Source of the DNA: Sphagnum compactum
Taxonomy: Eukaryota > Bryophyta > Sphagnopsida > Sphagnales
Assembly: GCA_965153455.1 (NCBI GenBank)
Contig: OZ234495.1
Span: 18,906,875 to 18,970,874, forward strand
Length of the DNA stretch: 64,000 nt
Direction of reading: 5' to 3'
In this document: piece after piece, positions 13,456 to 26,520 of the stretch
Numbering within the stretch: the stretch's first letter is position 1
Layout: each line of letters opens with the position of its first letter
The notes under the pieces: generated by a model
Told to the model about the DNA's origin: nothing
What the model saw: only the letters and a program-made list of their open reading frames with translations
Database searches by the model: none
Program-made: the position numbers and the translations under genes

Positions 13456-15614
13456 ATGGCGGAGCGCGGGGAAGTGGACGAGTGGGTTCAGGAGTTCGAG
13501 GACGCGATGAAGCTAGCAGAGGAGATCATGGCGCGCATACACCAGGAGCGATCAAGCTACAGTGCCAGTACGGGGAGTACTGGATCAGCTACTGACGACC
13601 ACGTGAGTACTAACAGCAGCAGCGACACGGACAGCAATCTGCAGCAGATGATCATGAGTAGCAGCCTGCACACCGCCGTGCAGCAGCGCAAGCTTTCGCA
13701 TCAAGTATCCATGCCATCGTCGACGAGCAGCTGCAGGCGCAAGCTGTCGCAATTGGCACACAAACTGGAGCATCTAGAGTCTCTTCTCCAACAACCAAAT
13801 CTCAAAGCAACAATGTATGCAAACAGTAACTACTGCTACTAGAAAGAAATTCTGCACATATATAAAACACATATCTGATCACCTCATGCAATAATATAAC
13901 ATGTCGTCGATCTTCTAGCTAGCTCTACTAATTTCTGTACTACACAATAGATCAAATTTCTTACAGTCTCAAAGATTCTCCTGATCAGCAGCATCATCTT
14001 TGTTGAATCCACAGAAGCGAGAAGGAGATGTATAGGAGACAGGACATGTTACTAGGGATTCGATTCAGGACTAAGAAAATGGCTTACACTATGGGCTCCT
14101 TCAAGTCTCACAGTAGGTATGTTTTACGCCCTGACCCATTGATCCTCCATCAACAAACCTTGCTGCTTTGCAAATCTTCTTTTTCAGCATGATGCTCAGT
14201 TTCTAGCTAGTTTAATCTCGTATCAGCTGCTGCTGTTACTGGCCAGCTGCAAGATCATCATGAGTCAGAATATACTGTTGAATATAACTTTGGGTCCAGA
14301 GCAAGATCGACATCAGTAGTCTTGTATTCAAGCACATTTCCCACAATTCTAATTTACAGCTTGTCATGTGGTGGTAATTATTATATCAGGAAGAATTTGT
14401 CGACTCAATCTGCTGCTGGAGCTGCATCAACAGCAGCAATCCCAACAGTAGTGAATCTCAAGCAGACCTCGATGCAGGGGGATCTGAATTCTTCAACTAA
14501 TGATCAAGGAAGCTCAGATGATGCAGCAGGAGCCAAAGTTCACCTTGTTGCAGGATCATTAGTCCCTTCTTCAGGTAAGCACCACCAGTACAGAACTCAA
14601 TGAAACTGGCAACTTAGTTTAGTATAATTTGATCACAGATGTGTCATGATGACATTGATGAAACCGCAACTTAGTATTTACTTCACAGAATGTGTCATGT
14701 GACCTGCATCATCATCATCATCATTATCTGGTGGATGGCTGTGTCCACTGTGAGAATTTATCTAAAAGACGCTGCAATTTTACTTCATGTTGTTGGTTTA
14801 TGTGGAACTTGTGTCATGATCAAAGCTGCAGAGAAAGATTTAGATTCGAACCAACTCCCAATCGGTGGTGATGAACTGATGAGCTTGAATCACATTGCAA
14901 TCAAAGTTACAGATGAGCCAGAGGAGGAGCTTCATGCCCCACTCCTGGTGAGCTGGCCCCCAGGCATCCGATCATCACACCAGTTTTGAATTTTTAACAG
15001 GAACTTGGCAGTCTCTGTTTTTTTCTTTCTCTTCTTTTTCCCCAGAACTTTAGGTTTTGTTGAATTTTCCAAGTCCAGTTGACATAGTTTCAAAGGTTGC
15101 AAACTGGATTTTTTAATGTAGGATTCTGCTAAATCATACAAGTCATTGATGGTAGAGCTGATACACATTGTGGTCCCGAGCTTTGTTTGCAGGTCAATTT
15201 GGTTCAAGATACAGGTTTCAAGAACATCTCTGTACAGGTGAATGTCACTTAGTGGCTGATCTGTGAAAAAAAAAACATATTCCTATCCATTAGTTCATCA
15301 TGGGTTTGTAATATCTTCTTCCAATTGTTTGAATCCAGCTCTGAGTCCACTAACCATCTTCTTGTTCTGGTTTGTAGTTGATGTGATCAGGCTCGGTGAA
15401 TGTTTTCAGGTTCAATTTTTGTAAACTTTTTTGTTTTTGAAACTGATTGAATGTTATGGTTGTGGGATGGTGCCAGGATAAAAAGCGTGTAATTGTGGCA
15501 ACCAAATCCAATTGGTGTTGCATTCTTATGTGGATTTGCTTTTTGGTATTTGTGACTACAGTACTAGCTACTATATCGTTGTTTGTGTTGAGATCACGAA
15601 GCAAACATCCATAG
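13456..15614 (+). CDS. SYP5-like syntaxin with divergent SNARE motif
   Basis: Six exons: 13456-13814, 14015-14116, 14390-14574, 14832-14947, 15193-15237, 15477-15614. All introns are GT-AG and the frame closes at 314 aa. Residues 8-30 (DEWVQEFEDAMKLAEEI) and the region across the first junction (RRKLSQLAHKLEHLESLL, then ISEKEMYRRQDM) match the N-terminal domain of SYP51/SYP52, Qc-SNAREs of the plant vacuolar and trans-Golgi pathway. Residues 45-70 are a Ser/Thr-rich insertion absent from the usual proteins of about 230 aa. Exon 3 is also unlike the family. Exon 4 keeps DELMSLNHIAIKV, which aligns with ETVMSTKHIALAV, but then carries prolines and His250 where the central-layer Gln is expected. 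The last exon ends in a tail anchor (about 283-307) with a short basic lumenal end. I infer a SYP5-derived membrane protein that may no longer form a standard SNARE bundle. The N-terminal identity is fairly sure; the junctions of exons 3 and 5 less so. Confidence 0.75.
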
Positions 15615-18412
15615 CCAATGTGCCTTGTGTGCACACTGAGACAAAACTCATGTATGGGTACCCTTGGATTTCATTTGCAACTGGTTTGAGAGAGTGTAGA
15701 AATCTCCACAACACAAATTAAGTGAAACAGCTCCAGTTATATAACTCCCATGATTTTTTTTTTGCATCACACTGATGATGTTGGTCAGGTGTATTAATGA
15801 ACTTTTGGTCAGTTAGGAGGATTTGGTCACAGATGAGAAGTAGCAAAAAATTTATTGAGTGTAATTGTAGCTCGTGAAAATGGCAGCAATAAAACTGTAA
15901 ATAGTCTGAAAGTTTTGTGAATCTTCATTTAGAGGTTTTGCTAGAGCATATTGAAGTGGGAGCGCAAAGGATGATCGTGCGGATCTGACATGAAGCTGAA
16001 GTCTACTAGGTGGCTGCATCAGTTCCTCTTTTGCAGTAAAGTGTTGTACTTTGAAATGGAAGATTTGTAGATATTATGGGTTTCTGGCGGCAGAGCAGAT
16101 TGTATACTAGATGTCTTCAAAGTGTAGATGAATATAATTTTTTGGGGCATGATTCAGATCCAACAGGACTTATAATGGAATCGAGTAGCATGTTGCAGTG
16201 CATGAGCCTTCAAATCCAATATCTCACAATCATCTATTCTGTCCTGGAGCTATGCACAATGTGCTTGCAATCATCAGTTCAGGACATGGATTGAATTCGC
16301 TAGATTGAATGTTCCATATGATGATGGCAGGCATCTGCAAGGTGATGAAATGTTGCAATTGGGTTCTTGTCAGGAGCAAACCTGCCTGCACCTGTTTAGG
16401 ACAGATAACCTCTGTGTTAAGACAGAAAATCCCTGACTTTCAATCTGAAAAATCTCAACAGTTAGCAAAATACTCCCAGGTTTTATCGACAAGCTTGCTG
16501 TACATGGGTTTCTCACATACCCAACATATTCTTGTTGTTGATTTTGTATTGGAAAATCTTGACGTCCGTAATTCAAGAATGTTGATGTCAATTTCCTTGT
16601 CTATCAAAGTCATTCATTGGTGTAGCATCTGAATCAAGTTTGGACACCATGCTTTCCAAATTTTCATGATCAATTTCTTCTCTATAATGTCATCCCTCTG
16701 TAGTTCTTCTGGTATAATCAAGCCCTTGATCTAAATGACCCATGGGTTCAAGTACTATGGCTGTTGGTTCTACTACTTAATCCTCGCTCATTCCACTTCT
16801 CTTGTTGTCTGATGTGGGCCATTGTAATAACCCCTGCCCTTGATCTTCCTGTCTGTGTCACAGATTTTCAGATTCTGTGTTTCTTCTTCCACCAGTCTGG
16901 TTTGGAGTCCATTTGGTATCTCTCGTGGGTTCTCATTTGTTCTGGAGTCTCTGATGTGCAGAATGCTCATGTTCTAAACTCTCTATGACCTGCCTTGATT
17001 GCTGCAATTTTTCTTTGATCAATATTCCCAATCAAAACTGCATCTTTGTCTTCTGAGCTCCTCAAAATGCAATTCTGGCATGAAGAGCTTATCACCCGCT
17101 TGCACAATTTCCAACCCAATTAATCTGTGATCCTCCTCTCTCACTCTTCATTTTCTGGACCTGGTAACGTTTCTGATTCTATTGCATACAATTTGAGCAT
17201 CATAAAATGAGAATGCAGCAATTGTTGTGCATGCTCTAAATTGAAGTGGGTTAATAATTCATTCTTTCCATTTATTCAAGAGCTTGTGAAAATCGTGTTG
17301 CAGCTCCCAAATGTCTCTTATCTTCTTTTGCCATATCGATAGAATCTCCTAGAAACAATGTCAAAGCACATGTGTATATTGATCTTCTATTTCACCAGTA
17401 AAAGAAAGCATCATTATCACATCATTGTTCTTTAACCAAAGATTAGTAGTCTAACTATTGGGCCTCTAAGCTTATTTAAGTGTTGGTTCTTAAATCTTGA
17501 ACATCCTATATCACTGAATCATTAAAGCATTAGAGCATCTCCAGCAAGGTGGATGTGAAACACCCCCTAGGAGCTTTGCAGGTGTTAGTGCAGTGCACTG
17601 TGCAGAACCCAACCCACATGGTTCTGCAGCAGGGCATGTCCACATTAGTAATCATTCAACAACATATTTGTCGTCCTGCAAAAACGACATTGTGTTTATC
17701 AGGACATAATGCATGTCTTGTTTTGCTGTCGGTGATATTTGAACCCGTAACTTGTCATGATATTGACAAAATAGCCTACAATCAGCCTAGATCCAGCCAT
17801 TGGAAAGAAGTGGCATCTTGTTGTATTTCGTCTAATGAAATACTTGAATAGCGAAACCATGTAATGAACTATGTAGGTGCCATGCATGATTGGACGCTAA
17901 CACTCACAAAGTTCGTGTGGGGGGTTTTTAATGTCCTCCCTCGAATAGGTGGTAGCAAAAGGGTTTGCAACTGCAATTTATCATTGCCACCTATAAACAA
18001 CAAAAAGAGTGCACTCCAATGGTCACCTATACCTACAAATAAAACAATGCACCATGACATCTAATGTTGGCCTTCATAATTTGGTGGAGGATACCAAGCT
18101 TGTTAGAAGACCGTAGAGACTAATTAATTGTCATTGACTATGTGAACTTGTCATGTGTGAATTTTGTCTCTTGCAAGCATGGCAACACCAAAACCACAAT
18201 GTTGTTGCAACCACTAGAGCAAGGAGTAGAAGCAACTCGATAAGTTGATTCAGCACATCTTGCAAGATCCTATCATAGAGAATAGATAAAAGAGTCAAGC
18301 ATTTTGGGAGCGCATCATACATATTACAACAACTTGATTGACCTACAAATCGTGGAGAGCACCTAGGTAGAAGTTTGAGGACAAAGTAAGCATGCATCAA
18401 ACACAATGTCAC
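15615..18412. other. Gene-free stretch after the SYP5-like gene
   Basis: The first few hundred bases are probably the 3' untranslated region. No further gene is recognised; open frames up to about 107 codons (16,309-16,632) have no family features. At about 17,531 the sequence TAGAGCATCTCCAGCAAGG resembles the end of a common plant miniature inverted-repeat element, but I found no matching inverted end. Confidence 0.5.
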
Positions 18413-20220
18413 AATTTTTTGGTGGCAATTACCAAGTTGTGGTTGCCTTCAATAGAAATAACATTTCTAGTGAAAATAAATCTGGGTTTCTTTTCATACA
18501 TTCTTGTTTGATCTTGAAGGATGTAGGTTGCTAGGCAAAGACTAAAGAAGAAAGTAGGAGAATGACCCATTAGGAGGAAAGCTCCTGACGTAATTGAAAG
18601 CTTAGAAAAACATCTAAAAATCTTGGAAATGGGTGTAGATTTCATCGAGAACTTAAGGATTTCAAAGTTGTGATGTGGCCACAAGGTTCGCATGCAACCA
18701 AGGAGAATAAAAGGAGTGCAAAACTTAGAGAGTGTGTTTTCCAAACATAAGCAAAAGCCATTATAGACATGGTTGTTGCAACTTTGAAGAAAACCTTCAT
18801 GATGGAAGCCTAGAGCATTACACTTGCACTCTTAATGTGATTCTAGAAGACCAAATGCCAAATGAAGAGGTTTGGGAATACTTGAAACTCTAGGTGACTT
18901 GAGGAGCTCAAGAACTTGCATTAATGCCTATTTAACTTCTATGACCACATTGTTCTTTTCAACACTTGTGCAAACTCCAACCCTATGTTTTTTTCAACGC
19001 ATGTGATGAGCCCCTAGCTTCATTGAAGCCCCCGTTTGCAAATTCTTCACCACCTCCAAATACCTCAAACAACACAAACAACATGATTCAAGAATAGGTT
19101 GTAATTTTGGGTGATGACACCATATCCATACATAATGGCTTTCAATAAGGTAGAATCCATGGTGATTTCTTTTCAATTAGACTTGCTTAGGATTTCAAAT
19201 ATAATTAGAAATAGACTATGTAAATGATGCGAACAAAAGGATGTGTCATTACACAATATGATCATAAAAATATTTTACAATGATTCCAAAATGATTATTA
19301 GTCATTTAATTTTGAGTATAAATGGTCATAAAAAACTATGACATGTAGGAAATTAATTTCAATTAATATTATACATATAGCTAATATAAGAATTTTTCTT
19401 ACATTAAAAAATATTTAGTATATGATTCTTTTTTAAATATTCTACGTGAATAAATTAAATATTATACATTGAAATAAAATTTAATGGTAAAAAGATGATA
19501 TTTCTTTTTAAATTATATTTTAATTTAAAATAAAATAGAAGTGTAAGATGTGAAAAATATGTAATTTATTTGAACATTAAACATTTTCATATATTTAAGC
19601 AACAAAAAATACTATATGTATAAACATAAATTTGTTTATTTTACATGTGTAGAAAAATATATTAAAAAATTATTTTAGATTACATGTATAAAAATGAATA
19701 AATTTATAATAAAAATTTTAATATTTTGATATTAATTAATGTTTTAAAAAATTATGTTCAAATATTCAAATTAAATTTATGCATCATACTCAATATAACT
19801 AACATAAAAAATAAATTATATATATATATATATATGATTTGTGATCCATTTATAAATATCCTATGTGGATAAATTATATGGACTCATATGTTTAAATTAA
19901 AAAGTTATTCCCAAAATCATGATATATTGGAAGAAATATTTTTAAATATAAATGAAGGTTTAAGATATGAAAGATATCTTTTATTTATTATTGTACACCA
20001 CAAATTTTTTTTCCATTTACAAATCATGTGTTTGAATTTATTTTTTCCAAAGAATGTTCTTGAAATGTTCTTTAATAACAAAATTCAAATATTTTTCTTT
20101 TGAAATGAATTTACATTTAAAAAATAATAATTGTGTACATTATTGAAGGAAATTTATGAATGAATTTTCAATTTCAAATATGGTCTAAATAGAATAAACA
20201 CTATAGATTATTTGTACATT

Positions 20221-20290
20221 AAGTGTGGTGGTTCGTTGGTAAAAGATTTGACTTCCATCCTTGGGGTTCAAGGATCAAAGTTTACAAATA
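20221..20290 (+). repeat. tRNA-like head, possible SINE
   Basis: The sequence has an A-box-like GTGGTTCGTTGGTAAAAG, followed about 25 bases later by a B-box-like GGGTTCAAGGATC, spaced as in a tRNA gene or the head of a tRNA-derived SINE. It does not fold into a proper tRNA as far as I can see by eye, so a SINE head or a relic is the better reading. No 3' tail or target duplication was identified. Confidence 0.3.
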
Positions 20291-21659
20291 ACATTCATTG
20301 TGGTCAACATCAAAATATTGATTGAATATTCTTTCTTTACTTAAACTATCTAGGTTATCTGTTTACCTAAAGGAACATAAGTAAATAAATTATGTGGTTT
20401 ACTTAGCCACTTAAATTAGGTTTTAAGCCTAGTTTAACCTAATCGCATGTGTCAACAATTGATAGGATGGAAAAATAATGAAATTCAAAAAATCTTATTA
20501 TTTATATTATATAATAAATTAATAATAATAATAATAATTTAAGAAATGAATGTTCCCCAAGTTTTTAGGTCTTATTTATTTACTTCATATTTAATTTATA
20601 AGTTTATAAATTCATATTTAATCTTTAATAATTAAATATTTGTCAATAATTTATTATCTATTAATTATCAATTAATACTCAATTTATTTAATTACCATGA
20701 ACTAATTAATTAGACTGAATAATTAACTATTAATCTAAATTAATTAATCTAATTTAGATAATTAACTTGTGTGTTGATTTAAATCATTTTTTCAAATAAT
20801 GAACTAATTGATTAATGGTTTAAATTAGATTGATTAAAATAGATATTTAGTTCAAATAATTAAATATCAAATTATTTATTGTAATTATTAATGTCAGATA
20901 ATTAATATATGAATTAGAAAATTGTAATTCAAATAACTAACTTGAATCATTATTTGACATAATTAATTTTTATATATAACTATTAAATAATTACCTATTT
21001 AATCATATAATTTACCCCAAAAATTTAAACACAAAGCATGTGAAAGAATGTTTTTCCTAGTTACAAACTAATTTGTAATTAAAGTGCAATTAAAAGATTT
21101 AACTCGTATGTTTTATCCTTTAGAAACTATATTAAAAACATGTGTCTTTTCTTGTGTTTTCACATTAAAACACATGTACCAATTTGGGATGAGCTCAAAA
21201 AAGTTCAATTTTAAAGGCAAAACATAAAATAAAATAAAAATATTTTGATGGTTATTCTTTAGGTCACCTTTTACCTTTTGACTTACTTGCCTACTTAAGT
21301 AAGTATGATGGATAGATATAATTGAAGGGAATTTGCAATGGGCCAGCAAAATGTGCCCATCTAGTTAATAATTCATAGTGTGTTGCTAAAACTTCATCAA
21401 TCAAAATCCCAACATATGTAATTAGGGGTTTTAAAATCACCAAGGGAAAAATCCTTGGTGATGCCCAATGAGATAAAGGTGGCACTTGCATCTACTATCA
21501 CAAGCCACACCATCAAAGCCCAACCAAAAAAAAAAGTGTCATACTTATATATGCCACAAAATTAACAAAACATAGGCATGGTCCATTATTTCGTGTCTTT
21601 AATTAAAAAATCCAACTGAAACTATGGGTTATTATATTTATCTTATTTCAAAAAAGTTA

Positions 21660-22000
21660 TGCTTCCCAAATAAGGCTACTACCGACTACATCCTTTACAA
21701 CCAATTGTAAGGATTCAGCATTGTGATTCAGCACTTGCAAATTTGTATTGCCCAAGCCTAGCATAACCTCACTCAATTTTACATGCAACTAATTGTCATT
21801 TATAACTAACTCTAATTGTTTCTGTAACTATTTTGCATTTTTGACCATTTTTACGACTATGCTACGACTATATTTGCAACTAATGACTTTTTCATCTTAC
21901 ACATTAAGTTTTTTTTCATCCATGATCATGCCCATATGTCCCATTAGTTGCAAATGGAACAAAACTTAGTCACATTATAAAGGTGTCAAGATAGCCCCTA
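21660..22000. repeat. Dispersed block with TTGCAACTAA motifs, copy 1
   Basis: This block repeats short motifs such as GCAACTAAT and TTAGTTGCAAATG on both strands. It shares the segment TTTTCATCCA...ATGTCCCATTA-TTGCAAATG with the block at 24,560-24,840. Many short copies of one motif in both orientations is what the subterminal regions of CACTA-type elements look like. I could not define ends. Confidence 0.4.
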
Positions 22001-23054
22001 ATGCTATACATAGGTGTATTAGGAAACTTCTCAAAAATATGTATACTTTTGCTAAGTTTTATTAAGGGTATAATTGAGGTATGTTTCCATTAGTGTATTT
22101 ATAAAGGCTATGTAAAAGATAGTGTTTATGCAACAATTGAAAGTTTGTTTAAGTGTCCTGTTATGCTTTCTGCTTCCTTTCAAAGTAATACGACCTACTT
22201 CTACTAAATCCCCGACATTAATAGCCTTCGGCATTAGTTAAATAGGCTTCCTTGCACCTTTAAGAACTTAAGCTTTCGTTGATTTAGTTATATATTTTTG
22301 TATTTAAACAAATTAATTACTTATTTCCCAATACATGTTCTTTTACCTACCTAACCTAACTCATCAACCTATCTACTTATATGTTTACCTACCTATCAAG
22401 CATATGTTACTCACCTACCTAACATAAGATGCCTACTTATCAATTAAGTACAATTATTTTTCATCAATTGATATTAAGATTCCATATTCAATATTTGCAA
22501 TGAATCTTTCAATATTATTCAATATATGAATTTTTTTAATATGAAGTATTCTTCAAATATTTACAACTAATTAGTTAATTTATTATTATTTATTGATAAT
22601 GTTCTGTAATAACATTGTAACTATTTTTAAATATATTTATGAATTATTTCGCAACAATTTATACCTAACACTAATATATTTTATAATGTTAAGTAATTAT
22701 TGATTAGTTAACAATTAATAATTACTTAACATTATTAATATTATTATTCGAAAAAAATTTATCAATAAATTGTAATAATATAATAATAATGAATTATTAA
22801 TGAATTATTAATTTTATTATTTATTAAATTATTATTTAAAAACTCATCCCTAATAAGTTGGAAAATTAATTAATATTTATTTAGTGTTTTAATATTTTGA
22901 ATTTCTGAACTATTAATTCATAATGTATAACTACTATGTAAGTTGGTTATTACTTGAATAATAATTACTGAATATTTGATATAATTTAACTTATTTCATT
23001 TTTTAATAATTTAAATATTTATTTGATTATTTAAATAAATTTTATAATTTATAA

Positions 23055-23960
23055 GTTTGTTAGTTACTTATTATTTACATACAAATTATTAATTGGTTAA
23101 ATATTTTAACTTCTTAATTTTAAAACTAAACATATTAATAAAAGCTGATAAGTAATAATTTGGTTAATTAGTTATTATTTCAAACATTTAATTTTCAATA
23201 TATGAAATATAAATTAATAATTTATATCTAAATTAATTAACTCATTCATTATTATAGGTATTAATTAATAACCATTTAGTTTATCAAATAGTTAATTAGA
23301 TACTTATTATTTAAGTCTAATTATTTATTGGTACTTTTTAATTATTTAAATTTTAAAACTAGTAACAAAAACTTATAAATGATAATTTGGTTAATTAGTT
23401 TTTATTTCAGTCATTTACTTTTATGTATATGAATTATGAATTAATAATTTATACCTCAATGAATTAGTTAATTGATTATTATATAAGTATGAATTAATAG
23501 TTATTTAGCTTATCCAATAGTTAATTAATTACTTATTATTTAGATATACTTATTAATTGGTTAATATTTTAATTATTTACTTTAAATTTAAAAAATATTA
23601 ACGAAACTTATAAATAATAATTTGGTTAATTAGTTATTATTTTAGTCATTTACTTTTCTATGTATGAAATAAGAGTTAATAATTGATAATTGAATGAATT
23701 AGTTAATTGATTATTAAATAACTATTCATTAATACTTTTTGTTTTATTAAACTGTTAATTATTAATTTTTATCTAGATCAAATCATTAATTTTAAAAAAT
23801 AAAGATATTAATGAAAACTTATAAGTAATAATTTGGTTAATTAGTTACTATTTCAATCATTTATTTTTTATATATGAATTATAACTAAATAAATGAGTTA
23901 ATTTATTATTATATATGTTTGTATTAGTACTTATTTAGCCTATTAAATAGTTAATAAATT
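23055..23960 (+). repeat. AT-rich tandem array, four units of ~211-235 bp
   Basis: The marker ATAATTTGGTTAATTAGTTA (with small changes) occurs at 23,155, 23,382, 23,617 and 23,828, giving spacings of 227, 235 and 211. Around it each unit repeats the same order: AATAGTTAATTA, ACTTATTATTT, TTTTAAAA, ATTAA-GAAAACTTATAA, the marker, then CATTTA and ATATATGAA. Units are diverged by substitutions and indels. No coding frame runs through it. It looks like a short, old satellite array. Confidence 0.75.
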
Positions 23961-24559
23961 ACTTTTGTACTTAATGATATAATTTACAAAATTAAAAAGG
24001 AGGACAGAATATATGAAATATACTTCGTTGCAACTTCAATTTTTATCCTTTATGTTTTGTCCTCTAATTCCATACAGAGAATTATAGAATGCAAAGGCTT
24101 TGTCCTAAACTTTCATATAAAAAACACATGTTAATTAAGTTGAGCCAATAAAAAGATTTTGACCCTTTAAAGAATTTAACCCTAAAAGTTAATCCCAAAA
24201 GAAATTTAAAATATTTACCTACCTACCTACCTACTTACCTAGTTCAACCCACCTATTACCTACCTATCTACATACCTACCTAGTTCCACCTACCCACTTA
24301 AATATTTATTTTAATTTATTTTGACAAAAATTAAAAAATGTTACGTGGCATATTAGTATTATGCCATGTGTCACAATCCAAAACCATTAAAATAGACGAT
24401 GAGGATCCACCAGCTGTTTTTAAAACAATTTTTTTTCAAACCTTTTTCATTTGCCACATGTCATTATGTAAGTTGTTAGTTTTTATGGTAATATACAAAT
24501 GACATATAATAATATACATATGGTGAAATATTTTGTTGACCGTTGATTCCATCCACACT

Positions 24560-24840
24560 TGCAACTAATGTTTTTTGTTACACTAGTAGAAATTGGCCAA
24601 AATGTAACCACTTTATTTGTGACTATATGCGATTATTAGTTATTTGTAATTACATTTGGACATTTTTGCAACTATTTCTTAAGTTGGTCATATTTGCAAC
24701 GACAGTGCAATTAGTTTATGACTATTTTGGAGTTCATCCTTCTATGTGAACAACGTTTAATTTAGTTTTCATCCAAGAAGAACAATTTATGTCCCATTAA
24801 TTGCAAATGTGACCAATTTAATTGCAGCTCTATGAATATA
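24560..24840. repeat. Dispersed block with TTGCAACTAA motifs, copy 2 (CACTA-like end)
   Basis: At 24,581 the sequence CACTAGTAGAAATTGGCC resembles a CACTA terminal inverted repeat and is followed by many short GCAACTA/TTGCAA motifs. The 3' part (about 24,765-24,830) is similar to 21,905-21,960. No opposite end was found, so this is probably a truncated relic. Confidence 0.4.
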
Positions 24841-26360
24841 CAAAGGTGTATTTTGTGAATTCTAAAAATATAGTTTGGTGTATTAGGATTTATAAATGTA
24901 TATTTTGAATTTATTTGAACAACCATATTAGATGTCTATTCAAGTATTAACATTAGCATAAGTAGCCTTGATATCATGGTTACATTAAATAGTGTATATT
25001 TTGAATATATTAAAAATTTATTTGAGATATTTGTTATATTCTGCCCATATTACAAGTTTATTCAATCCAACTTATTATAGATTTTAAAATTATTACAAAT
25101 GAATTTTTTTATTTTTTATTAATATTACATTATATATTTATATTAATTATATGTTGTAAAAAACTAAAATTTGATATTATGTTTCACTAAAATGTTAAAA
25201 TAGTAATATCTTATTACCATATATTATTATAAAATTCTTTTCAAATGACTAATATATTTATTAAGCATTAATTTTTATTTATTAAAAAATGAAATTCTAA
25301 TAAATCATAATAGCTTTCACAAGTGACATAATAATTAATTATAATAAGAATTATAAATAAATAAATAAATAGCTAATCTAGGCTAGCTACAAATTACATT
25401 ATCATTATCATTATAAGTAATAATTTATGAAGTATTATTAGATTAACATAATAATTACTAGGAAATATTAATATATAGTTTTAAGTTTTTATATTTCAAA
25501 TGTATAATTGGTATATATTATTTAATAATAATTCAATCATTTTAATCAATTACTAACATATAAATTTTATTTTCAGTTTTATTATTTTGTTATTCTATAA
25601 TAATAACTATATTAGTTAGAATGGAAATCTAATAAATTATTATACAAATGCAGAGATTATTTTTGAAGGGAAAACATACTTTTAAAAAAAAAAAAAAAAA
25701 TTATTGTTGTAGTTCATAAATAGATTTAATGAGTGAAGTAATAATATGAATAATAAAAATAAAATAGTTAACCTTGGCTACCAATTATCTACAATAATAA
25801 TTGAATTAATATTATTATTACAATAAAATATTTAGTTTTTATTTATTAGTAAGTATATAAATGAGAAATATAATGGAAATAATTATAATAAAATTGTTAG
25901 CCTAGGCTAGGTTTTAACTATATTATTAGATATAAAAAAACTAGTACTCAATATTTTAAAATAATATTTAATAATTATTAAATACTGAATATTTCAGTTA
26001 TTATATTAATTTATTTGGTTGTGAAATAGTAATTTATTAATTATTAGTAATTAGCTAATTATTTTAATATTAGCCAATTACTAGTTCATTAAATTGGTTG
26101 ACAGATTATTATAACTAATATATATAATTAAATATTATTCATATTTATCTGGCTCATAAATTAAATAATACTTAATAATAATTAATAATATAATTTTCAG
26201 TAATCACAAGATATTGATGATTATTGTTATAAATAATTAGATAGTTGGATAGTTTATAAAGTGAATTAGTTAATTCCTAGTTTAGTTGCTAATGTTTTTA
26301 ATATTATATTCATTAAATAATTAATTAATTAGCTAGTTTATTGTCATTTACCTTTTTAAT

Positions 26361-26520
26361 TATATACTTTTCAAGATGATAATAAAAGCCAAAACATATG
26401 AGATCAATTTTTTTAGTTGTAAATAGTTTGCAACCAAAAATGTTTAGTCGCAAATGGTTTGCAACTAAAATTTTTATCCCATATGTTTTGACTTTCATTC
26501 TCATCTTGAAAAGTATATAT
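26361..26520. repeat. Long inverted repeat (hairpin), about 58-bp arms
   Basis: The left arm starts TATATACTTTTCAAGATGA and the right arm, read on the other strand, starts with the same bases. Both arms continue through AAGTCAAAACATATG or AAGCCAAAACATATG to TTTTAGTTG, with only a few mismatches. The loop of about 45 bases contains further TTTGCAAC/GTTTGCAA motifs. It could be a miniature fold-back transposon or, if transcribed, a small-RNA precursor. Confidence 0.75.

Noticed and set aside
17531-18010. Possible miniature inverted-repeat element starting TAGAGCATCTCCAGCAAG
   Set aside because: Only one end found; no inverted partner or target duplication in the next 500 bases.
18409-18744. 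111-codon minus-strand open frame
   Set aside because: No homology recognised; region looks like decayed repeat sequence on both strands.
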